Positions 1 through 9,800 of a stretch of 19,098 bases of DNA are shown piece after piece. The stretch covers positions 1,924,288 to 1,943,385 of the forward strand of contig NW_019091432.1 in assembly GCF_001949145.1 (NCBI RefSeq), given 5' to 3'. Each line of letters begins with the position of its first letter. Positions within the stretch are counted from its first letter, which is position 1. This DNA comes from Acanthaster planci. Its lineage: Eukaryota > Echinodermata > Asteroidea > Valvatida > Acanthasteridae. The notes beneath the pieces are model-generated. The model was given only the letters and a program-made list of their open reading frames with translations, made no database searches and was not told the origin of the DNA. The translations under genes were made by a program, and so were the position numbers.

Positions 1-960
1 AAACCCGTTATATATAATTAACTTCTAAAAAAATGTACAATTAGTAACGTTCAGATGTCTTTTCAATTTTTTTTTCCATTCTATAAAGTGCACATCTACA
101 TGTACATGTTGCCAAACATCTAAACAGGCAGCCACAGAACTAGTCAATGCAGAGCTTTGTTTAGGATTGAGGTATGTATCTGCCTGTCCTTTCTAATACA
201 ATATTAAAAACTACAGGTCTGTCTGCACCAGCAAATGTTTAGAAACTGTTAGCCTCAGTACTATCTTAGCCCATGTTTCCATTGTACCAAATGCGCTGGA
301 TGGAATTACAAAGATACATACGCGCTGGGGCGGTTTAACTTTTGAACAAGCAAAAACTGACTGATACGAATAAATGTTGCCTGTCCTGCGAACAAGTGGA
401 CAGATGGCTGAATGGGAAACTGAGCCTGAGTATATGTAGGACAGTACAAAAGCCTTTTAACATTTGGTCACGAGTGGGAAAGAGGGGGGCAGGGGGCACT
501 CCCCCCCCCTAAAAAAAATAGGTATTAGGTCACTGCAGGGAAAAACTAGTGGTGTCTCTACATGTATATGGAGTTCTTTCCCAAAGCAGCACAGTTTCAA
601 GTTTGTTACTACACTCGCACCTTATAAAAATGCATCCTGTCTGGTTGTATGGAGGTGGTTCAGTGGGTGAATTCTGCTGGTTCTGGTAGGCAAAGTGTGG
701 GGGAAGGATCAGGCGGAAATTAGGAATTTGTTGGGTCTTACTCTTTAATTGTAACTCAGAAAATTACAGAACAGGGATAGGCCTGTGTATAGTTTACACA
801 CAACCACAACAGCAGAGTAACATGAATGAAAAATGTTCATCGGTAATGGCATTTCACCATCTCGAGAGAGTGTCTGCTCATACATGTAATGTACATGTAT
901 ATTGTGAAAATCCTATCACTAAGCCATGTAAAAAAACAATTGGTGATCATCCTTTCTGCC
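1..960. other. AT-rich non-coding stretch
   Basis: No coding region is supported. The open frames here are short, start at non-ATG codons or run through low-complexity sequence, and lack splice context. Visible structure: four copies of the palindrome TACATGTA (97-104, 559-566, 881-888, 892-899) and a G-run/C-run pair at 484-509 that could fold as a GGGGG/CCCCC stem with a CACT loop. Confidence 0.6.
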
Positions 961-966
961 CATAAA

Positions 967-1005
967 GGGAGGGTAGGGGAAGATGTTTTTGGGAGGGGGG
1001 GTGGG
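967..1005 (+). other. G-quadruplex-capable G-tract cluster
   Basis: Several G-runs occur within 39 bases. The segment 991-1005 reads GGGAGGGGGGGTGGG, which fits four G3 tracts with single-base loops, the most stable class of intramolecular G4 pattern. Folding is inferred from the pattern. No gene is close enough to assign a role. Confidence 0.5.
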
Positions 1006-1061
1006 AGTAAGAAATGTCCACATGTGTTTAAATGACGGTCAATTTATGCAGAATGTTAGTA

Positions 1062-1260
1062 CAGTGAACCCTGGTTTAACAGGTCCTTGGGACTTGGTTT
1101 ATTACCTTGTTATAACAGGAACCTTGTTTTTACATTAGCAATACAAAACAGTGAAAAACAAAGAAATGGACCTAAAAAGTTCTTATTATGTTAGCAGAAT
1201 CTGGAATAAACAGTTCTCTTCCTAACAAGGTTTTATTATGTTTGTGCATACAGTTGCAGC
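1062..1260. repeat. Degenerate interspersed repeat candidate
   Basis: The segment begins with an ACAGTGAACCCTGGTTTAAC-like phrase and carries repeated 'TTATAACAGG' and 'AACAAGG' phrases in both orientations (for example around 1110-1130 and 1225-1235). It resembles the 'gtgaacc...ttataac' repeat ends that I recall from many invertebrate genomes. No clean terminal inverted repeats or target-site duplication could be defined, so family and boundaries are uncertain. Confidence 0.3.
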
Positions 1261-2600
1261 CGCAGCAAATAATTCAGATGTGGCAGCGTCTGATTACTCA
1301 GTGAAGCTCTTCCATTTACCACCCTTGCAATAAATTGAATGGCACTTTGCCCTTTCCTAGTGCACATGTCCAATAGAGGGAACAGCCTCCGATCGAGAAT
1401 GAACTAGTCTTGCACAAATTCTTAGGCCAAAGGGTAAGCTTGGGATCATTTCTCATTTCGTCCTTTTTTACATCCCCCTCTTTTTTGGGAAAATTTTAAA
1501 AAATTGGGTTGGAGGCATTTTGGAGGGTCGAGTGGGTATGATCACCAATTTACATTTTTTTTAAATGGCCTTAGTCTTATTTCTCGATCTAAACGAAAGT
1601 CACAGGCACAATAAAATTTTTCAAAAAAGAAAAGAAAAATGCAGTGGCTATAGTTACAGAAGTTTAGACAGGTTGCTGTCTACTTTTGTTATGTCAATCT
1701 GGTGCACTGGTAATGGAACCAAACCACAATGAATGGGATCTTGTAGTTTATTTTTTTAAAAATCCTCCAGAGGTATGAATCTAACAAAAATTAAAAGAAC
1801 ATGTGTAGAATGTAAACTTGCAATCTGATCTATAAAGAAAATACACAAAACAAAGGATTACAGAAACATGAAAAAAAAGTTGTATTGATTGAGGCTCAAA
1901 CCCTGCATGTCAAGCTTAAAAGATACATGTAGCTTGTCTGCAGGCATGGCATACATAGTATGGACCTCTGCACAAAACAAGTCCACATAATGTAGAGTGC
2001 GATGGCGTTGTGTGGACTTGCACACGTCCACAAAATGTTTCCCCTCTCTGAAAAACAGTTTCAAAGGTATTTTGATGTCAGGGTTATCCCCGGCAAAATG
2101 AAAAGGAACACTCCAGGAACTTATCATCAAAATTCCAGCTCGAAGGAGTTATCCTAGTTGGAGAAAAAGGAGCATTTTCCTCAGGTCCCCTTAACCACAG
2201 GAGAACAAAGGAATGTTCACAATTACTATGTAAAACAGGTATCGGTGTGCCAACTGTGCTATCACAATCCATGCTGCTGTTTGGAAATTGAATATTTATA
2301 AATTGGCAGTGATAATTGCGCAATGCCTTAATTTGGAAGTTGTGTTACGGTTAACATTACTTCATAGCCTAAACAAAAACAAAATCCACATTCTCGCAGT
2401 TGGCACGACATCACTATGGACTTTTGACATACAGCAAAGGAGCAAATTTACCCTTCGTGCTATTCAATAATGTCAAGATGTCCAAACGCGAGAATTGAAA
2501 CACATTAATACACTGTCAATTTGAAACGAACTTGTTGAATAAGGCTACTGTAAATTATATTGCACGCTTAAAAAGTGTCCATATCTGATTCAACACTGGC
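1261..2600. other. Non-coding stretch, no supported gene
   Basis: Two overlapping - strand open frames (1858-2130 and 2084-2323) have fairly protein-like composition. I do not recognise either, they are in different frames, and no convincing pair of splice sites joins them. They could be a terminal exon of an unseen gene or chance. One TACATGTA lies at 1924-1931. Nothing else is evident. Confidence 0.45.
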
Positions 2601-2619
2601 ATGACTGACCACGCTGACT

Positions 2620-2990
2620 ATTGCACTATTTGGGCCTGTCGTCTGACATCGATAGTAGGCCTAGCCTACACTGTATAGTACTAGTAGTGTCCTACGTGTC
2701 CTTAGTTAGGCTTAGACCCGTACCCAGGGTCCGACATGTACTCCTCCGTCGTAAACAGGGCCCAATGTGTACTCCTCCGTCGTGCCCTGTTTACTGGGCT
2801 AACATGTCCTAGGCCTAGCCTGAGGTGACTAAAATTATACTACCTTTACTCACCGTGCACACCTCAGGCTGAATACATGAATGAATGCCTCACAGTCACC
2901 AAGGCTTGACTCTGTATGCTAAGATAGCCGCCTGCTGGTCACTACTGCCGTCATGGCCGTTACAATCACGTAGGGCCTAGCCGTACACTT
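2620..2990. repeat. Hairpin-rich patch with short direct repeats
   Basis: GGCCTAGCC occurs three times (2658-2666, 2812-2820, 2974-2982), about 155-160 bases apart. A 16-base direct repeat lies at 2737-2752 and 2768-2783. Perfect 11-base inverted repeats pair 2751-2761 with 2784-2794 and 2817-2827 with 2860-2870. A small GTAGGC/GCCTAC hairpin sits at 2655-2669. This may be the edge of a non-autonomous element or a structured non-coding region. No coding frame is supported. Confidence 0.45.
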
Positions 2991-3363
2991 GCACTGTGAC
3001 CTTCAACATCATCAGGCTCCTTGCTCTATCTATATCTATGAATGATGGAACTTAGAGCATGTCATGTGTACGTATGATGCGCCATGCGCACTACAATTTA
3101 CAAAACTTGTCGAGGCGAGGTTTTGTGCTTCAACAATGACTTAGCTTATATTAAGTACGTGTAGCAATGCCTGGGGGAAGACGAGAGGACTGAATTTCCT
3201 TACGAGTTAGGAGATTTGCTGACATTTCTTGCCGACAACACGCGAAAGCCTCATCAATCATAATCTATTCATAGATCTGGAGAGGAGAAAAAAATTTGAT
3301 TAGATTCCCTTTGCGATATGGCGCTTCTGATAGAGGGCGCCATCACTTTAAGTTAAGGTTGCA

Positions 3364-3482
3364 GGGTGCAGACCACTAATTCAAGTGAGAATTTCTGGCC
3401 AACTCATTAGCATTAGAAAGTGCCCCCCCCCCACAGTATCTTTTGGAAAAGGAGATTGTTTGGCCCCCAAAGTGGTGAGATT
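3364..3482. repeat. Interspersed repeat, copy 1
   Basis: This ~118-base block starts GGGTGCAGACCACTAATTC and ends TGGTGAGATT. It is nearly identical to the right end of the window (18986-19098), with about six substitutions plus length change in an internal C-run. Both copies are in the same orientation. The sequence is non-coding. The full element may extend further right here, because the second copy is cut by the window edge while still matching. Confidence 0.8.
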
Positions 3483-6310
3483 GTTTAAATCGTTGCTGGG
3501 ATCAACTCCCATGGGTCATTGAGCTTTCATATGAGAGCAGAATGGCTAAAAACTACAATTGAAAAATGGTCCTAAGTGCCCGAGAAAGTTGAGGGTTGCC
3601 ACTTAAAAAATGGCTGCAATTAGACTTCAGAAAAATCACTTTTGGGGGGGGGGTGATTTTGTTTTGTGGGAATAATTAAAAATGAAATTTGTTAACCCAC
3701 AAAACATTAAAAAGAAATTGAAAGTAAAGTGACCAGAAGAGAATTTCATCTGTGTTTTAGAAATCTCAGGGATGTTGGCGTGCATGTTATTGAGTCCTGA
3801 ACAGTGCTGAACTTACATTGTTTTCAATGGGGCTTGAATTAGTGAACTACCTTCACGTGCAAAATCGGAAATTGAAGAGGTCGGCCTAGGTTTTTTTCAC
3901 TGGAAATTCAAGATTATGGCCAGAAAATCACTTTTCTTTTCAATTACATGGGTGTTAGCCACGAAAATCTTTTTATTCGCCTTTCAAGGAAGATCCCCAA
4001 AACAGTATAAAACTAAGCACTCATTTCTGAATGTAGCCGTCCGCCTCTATCCAAAATAGGCCCGCAATTCGGGGCTTTTTGTGAAAGAAATACCCCGAAC
4101 TGGAAAAAGTCCCAAATTCTGGATTTATTGAAATAATTCTATGATCCCTCCTGATTATGGTCTGTCTTATTGTAAAAATCCCGTGTGATCACAAAAAAAT
4201 TAATGAGCTCGCGCGCAGAAATACAACGATTTGGTAAAATGCAACTTTAAAGGCTAGGCCAGTACAGCAAATAGGTCCAAAACTGCATGCTTTTAAGTTC
4301 TCCGCTGTGATCATGGGCCTCGAGCTGGACCAACCGAAGGAGGCTCCTGATCCTTGAACTTCACAAGTTTACGAACGACTATGACATGCACGTGTCACGG
4401 TCGCATCGCTACCAACAAATTGAAAACTCCCGCCCAACGCGGCTCTTTTCAACCGACAGAGATGGAGGCTACAAGCAGGACTGCCTGCTAGTATTTCTGA
4501 AAGCACTGGACGAAACGGTGCCTCCCGAATAGCACTATTTTGTAGTAGAGCGTTAGGTATCAATTTTCAAAATGGCAACGGGCCTCATGACTATTTTGAG
4601 GGGTGATCGTCTCAAATATCTTCGAAAGTCATCGAACAAACCACTGAAAATTGCAAGCAAAATGAAATCCGAGGAAATGAGCTTTAATGTGATAAGTATT
4701 TTAACCCCTGAGAAACTTTTTTTTTTGCCAGAGTTTTGAATTGGGGGATTTATTACTGTTGTCTATGGCAGCTTATTTACAAATTTGTAAGGCCTAATTG
4801 TGTTGCGCTTTGCGCTTTGCAAACGAGTACAGCATGTTGAAGTGAACTCCCGATCTCCTTCGTCACAGCGGGGGTTGGGACAAACGGACCATAAACCGTG
4901 GTTTTGATTATTTACTACTATTACTATATTGAGGGAAAGACCATTTTAGAGAATCACGTTATGTCTTTCTACCAAAAGTGCGAGTAATGATACGTCAAAC
5001 TTTGTTTCACCCATCAGAAAATTTACACAGATTAAATTACGAAATCCCCAAATGTAATTTCGAAGACCAGAAATGCAAAGTCGCGGTACAGGCCGACACT
5101 GTTGTTTAACACATCAAACTATACAGATTGGGAAGGCTTTTTAATTTGATACTCCATAAACTTGGACATTGTTAAATTTAGCAGCAGTTATATTCTAGTC
5201 CAAACTGAGCAATTCTTGTAGCTTTCGGACATTGTCTCTCATTCGGAAAAAATCCTAATGACTCACTCATCCGATTTGCTCACATCACGGAAGGATTAAC
5301 CTAAAATCTCCGTCCCCGTCAACATTTTTCTCGATATTGCCACATCTCGGATTTTTCACGAACTGTTTCTCTTTTTTTCAGTAACCCCTTGCTGTCATTT
5401 TGACACCAATTTTGTAAAAAATTAACTTACTGTTCTGACGCAGCGAGACAGGTCAGCCAAAAATGTGTACCTTTTCACCATCGTACTCAATGCACGAGTG
5501 TTTTCACGCGGGCCTCCAACTTCAAATGACTGTGACAACAAAATATTCTGTCAGATTGAGTTTAAACTTCACTTTTGTACTGATCAGAATTTTTCACGTG
5601 CATGTAACAATTTTAAAAATCAGATATACTGCAGTCAGGTTCTTGAGCTTCCCCCTGCTGTGAAATGGTTCAATATAAACCGCCTCTTTTAGAGTTAAAT
5701 GAAACCAATTGTTCTGTGATTTACATGAAAAGTTTCAGATGAGTGATGACACGTAAAATATACCTGGAAATAACATTTCCAAGTTATATTTGAACTCCAA
5801 ATGTAATCAACCTTTTGAGAACACGATAAACATTTTCATTCTGGTATTCCTGCTTGTGGAAGATCAGGGATTATTTATTTGTTATTTGTAAATTTCAAGA
5901 TATCATCTGTAGCTAGAGATCGAATGTGGTAGTTTTTTTTAATAAGGTCAACCGGATTGTATGCCTGCATTATACGTATGTTTACAGGATCTATCTTATG
6001 GTTTCAGCAATCAACTGAACACAGATTTTGGCAGATACATGTAGTCTGGCCTTATCCTGGTTTTGGCCATGGACTGCAGTTTATGATCTTTTTAACTCGG
6101 AGTAATACCAATCCGTCTTCTGATCAATCATGCTAAAATGATCAGTAGTGCTTACTCATTACTAAGTGTCCAGGCTTGAGTCCTCGGACTGAGGGCATAA
6201 AGTCTGTGTGCTCTGCCGAAGAAGGCAATTTAGCGATTTTTTTTTCGAGATAAGTGAGCACTTGACTGAGATAAGAGAGACGATTTGCATGTATTCATTT
6301 ATTTGGATGT
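3483..6310. other. Non-coding stretch 5' of the transporter gene
   Basis: About 2.8 kb with no supported gene, RNA or complete element. The first part may continue the repeat that begins at 3364. A poly-G run at about 3643-3651 is flanked by AAAATCA and TGATTTT, forming a small inverted repeat. One TACATGTA lies at 6036-6043. The open frames at 4369-4563 (-) and 5463-5692 (+, two frames) look like chance. Confidence 0.55.
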
Positions 6311-6317
6311 TCATCGG

Positions 6318-6327
6318 TATATAAAAG
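6318..6327 (+). promoter_or_regulatory. TATA box of the SLC22 gene
   Basis: TATATAAAAG lies about 95 bases upstream of the ATG at 6420. A start site some 30 bases downstream would fall in the pyrimidine-rich stretch near 6345-6365 and leave a short leader of about 60-70 bases with no upstream ATG. Assignment is by position and consensus only. Confidence 0.6.
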
Positions 6328-6419
6328 TGTTACGCGAGATCCCATTTTCTTCTATATCTCTCTTCTTTTGGCTGAATTTGCATTAAAATTCACCCAAACC
6401 ACGTGAAAATACCCCTATC

Positions 6420-6800
6420 ATGCAGTTTGACAAAGCTTTGAAGTACCTGGGTGATTTTGGCGTGTACCAACGAGTGGTCTACTTCTCTTTGTGTCTCATG
6501 GCTGTTCCTGTGGCTTGGCATAGCACCGGTAACACTTTCCTGAGCGCTAAGCCAGCCCACCAGTGTCGCCTCTACCAGGGCTACGTCTACAATGCCTCGG
6601 AGGCGTACGACACCGTGCGCAGCTGCGAGATACCAAAGCTCAAAGATGGCCAATGGGACAGCTGTAACATGTACAATACCTCTGCCACCCACGACGACAA
6701 CAATGGCGAATGCAACTCCACTTATTTGTGGCAATCTATTCCGTGTCAAATGGGATGGGTGTATGATGATGGCATCTACAGGAGTACAGTTGTAACTGAG
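6420..6800 (+). CDS. SLC22 gene exon 1 (residues 1-127)
   Basis: Holds the cytosolic N-terminus, TM1 (about residues 20-34) and the glycosylated Cys-rich loop. It ends in phase 0 after ...VVTE, with donor GAG|GTAGGG. If intron 1 is retained, translation stops after ten more residues. Confidence 0.92.
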
Positions 6801-9800
6801 GTAGGGACCGAAGGGTTTGAGTCTAAGATTTAGACTCTTAGCGTTCAGACTTTCATCACTCTGGATGTAAAATAACGTATTTTATTAATTTGTAATAATG
6901 AATTATACAATGAAAGTTTAAATTAATTCACGTTTACAATTTGAAAATATTGAATTTGAACTTTACAAACACTTTAAACTTTAGTAAACCTTGAAGTCCA
7001 AAAGTCAAGAAGTCTATCATAGATTGAACAAAGTTTTGTTACATTGTAGAAGAGGTTCAAAGTCAAGGAAATATTTAATAGGTGAAGCTTGCTAACAAGC
7101 ATTGATCCGAGGAGGGTTCCCACATTTCGTTTAATAAACCTTATTACATTGTTGTTTGTGCCGTTAGTATTTTTAGAAGTTTGAGAAGTCTGCCGTCCCT
7201 TTTTGAATTGGGTTTGGTCAGGGCATATTGCGAGGATTTAGTCAAGGAAACAAGCTGAAGGCGACAGACGGGCCAGCTCCCATTGTCTTGACCAAGGACC
7301 AGATCTTGAACAATTGTTGAATTTATGCAACGCCCCATTCATCTTAAACAAACAGAAATAGACCGAATGCATATAATTCCCTAAAACCTGGGCCGATAGT
7401 TTTTTTATTCAAAAGCTTCCCTTTTCATGTTGTCTTTGTGTTTAATAAGCATCTCCAAAGACCAGGTACATGTATTTTTTTTTGGTATCTTCCTCACAGT
7501 GGGACCTAGTGTGTGAAGACAATGCCTTGCGTCAGCTGTCCAAAACCCTGGTTCTGGTGGGCAAGTTGTTTGGATCCTTACTTTTTGGGCAACTCGCAGA
7601 TACCTTTGGAAGGAAGAAGTCGTTCACACTGGCTATTTTGCTAATGGTAGGTCTGCCCTTTCGTCGAGCGCACGAAAATCAAGGGGGAATCCAGAAGCAA
7701 AGTTTGGCGGGGGAGCAAAGTAATGCTGGGGACAGAGTAGTTGAGAAGCGAAGCCAATAGTGGAGTTTTTTTTTACATGTTTTGGGAAGAAAGGGAAACG
7801 AAACAGTCCCCCAAATCATCCATTGCTCTTTAAAAAGGATTTGGGGATGCTCAGAAAGTCGCCGATTTGCGATTATCTGAAATATAACGTTCCATATGGT
7901 AGAATTCCTTACCCTTTATACACTAAAAATAGCCTACGCTCTCGTCGAACACAACTCTTTTTCAATATCAAGGCCAGTTCTAGAACCAAAGTTTTATGAT
8001 GTGTGGGTCAGGGGCAAATGCTGTTAATGGGAAGTAAAAATGCATTGAGGTTAAAATTTGGGGCCTCACCTTTCGTTCTTGTTGCCTCTGGGGTGTCTAG
8101 AAAAAAGTCATTTTTGTATGTCATAACTGTCAAATATATGGCAAAAAGTTCGAATCCTTACCCTTTACACACTCAAACTGTTTCTGGGTTAGAATGATCC
8201 AGAATCTAAATCAGAATGTACTGTACCTTTTCCAGTCAAAAGAACACTTCTCGGGTCTGAATAAGCCTAAATGTCATTTCGATCCAAAATGTGTTCTCCA
8301 TGCCAGAAAAGGATAGAACAAACCCTTTCAGATTCCAGGTCAATCTTACCAGGCAGCTTTTGGAGTGTGCAAATCCCTTTTATTTGAAACCACGCACCCC
8401 ACCCACTTTGTGATATGATGTGTTGGTGAGGCCCTTGATAGTTGATTTGAGTTTCCATCGTATGACGACAGGTTGCCTGTGGGACGGGATCAGCATTTGC
8501 GAACAGCCTCATTTTGTTCTTAGTCCTGCAATTCATAATCGGTGTTGTTTCAACTGCAACCTTTGTGGTTGCCATAGTAATAGGTGAGTACAGCCTGACA
8601 AATATCGCGCCAAAGAAATAAATGGATGATGGAAACTGCAGTATACGATAACAATATTTGAAGGAAAAAAAAGATCCCCCATGGCTGGACTTCATGAAAA
8701 AATACTTTACTGCCCCATTTTTGCCACTAGCTAATGAAATGGTAGGCAAGAGTTTTCGCGTGACGGCTGGCATTGTCTTCGAGTACTTCTACACCATCGG
8801 CTACCTGTCGATGGCCCTGATAGCGTGGTGCCTGGACGGAGATTGGCGAAAGATTGAATTGGCCATTTCCATCCCGCCCATCATATTCCTCGCCTATTAC
8901 TTGTGAGTTCCAATCATATACCTGCAGTCTGATTGAATGCCATATTTCTTGTGACTATAATTCATGTTGTGATAAAATTGTGTCGACATAATCAATTGAA
9001 TGAAGAATTTTATGGACAGCAAAAACATGGGCTACTTGTAGCTGTCTATATATTAATGTCTTCGACGGCTCTCCATTCACTTGCCCAGTATGTAAACTTG
9101 AGAGAGCCCATATTAAAAACTGTCTTAATTTCTTGCCAGCATCGTGCCCGAGTCTCCCAGATGGTTGATTTCAAGAGGCAAGATGGCAGAGGCGGAGAAG
9201 ATCGTAAGAAAGGCAGCGAAGGTGAACAAAGTCGACCTACCAAACAGCGTCTTTGAGGACAAAAAGGACCCAGAACAGGTACAACTTGACAAGTATTAAC
9301 GTTAACGTAATGCGCACTGTATCCGGCTATAGCCAATCTTTAACGTGCGCACTGCGCGTCCGTGGGAGAAATTACGACACCTTGGTTCATTGCACTTTTC
9401 AGACGGCACACGTTACTGAGGCTGTGAACCACAATTCAACTTTTATTTCAAACCAAAAAAGTCTTTAGAGAAAGAGTAACTTGAACACATGGCTTACCAA
9501 AAGTTAAAAATTATTCATGAATATTGGGAAAAAGATTGCCATGTTTGTCGCAACTGCAGGAAAACCGACATTCCGAGGAGACGAAGACCTTTATTGATTT
9601 GATGAGGTATCCTAACCTGAGGAGAAAGGCATTCATCGTTTACTTCGTTTGGTGAGTGTCACAGGTTGTACATGTAATCCATGTCAATAGCCGTAATTCT
9701 GAATTTAATGGTCCTTGTCTGTGACGTAAACAACGACAGGCATGATTTGCAGGTCATGTGTCCGAATATAGACGTCTGTGACCATGGAGCTCACAGGATT

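Noticed and set aside
1858-2323. Two overlapping - strand open frames with protein-like composition, possible terminal exon
   Set aside because: Not recognised, in different frames, no convincing splice sites linking them, and lengths that chance explains. Could be revisited with transcript data.
6390-6749. - strand open frame of about 119 codons
   Set aside because: It is the antisense shadow of SLC22 exon 1.
8267-8773. - strand open frame of 168 codons, the longest unexplained one
   Set aside because: It runs antisense across SLC22 exon 3, introns and part of exon 4, with no recognisable motif. Best explained as chance.
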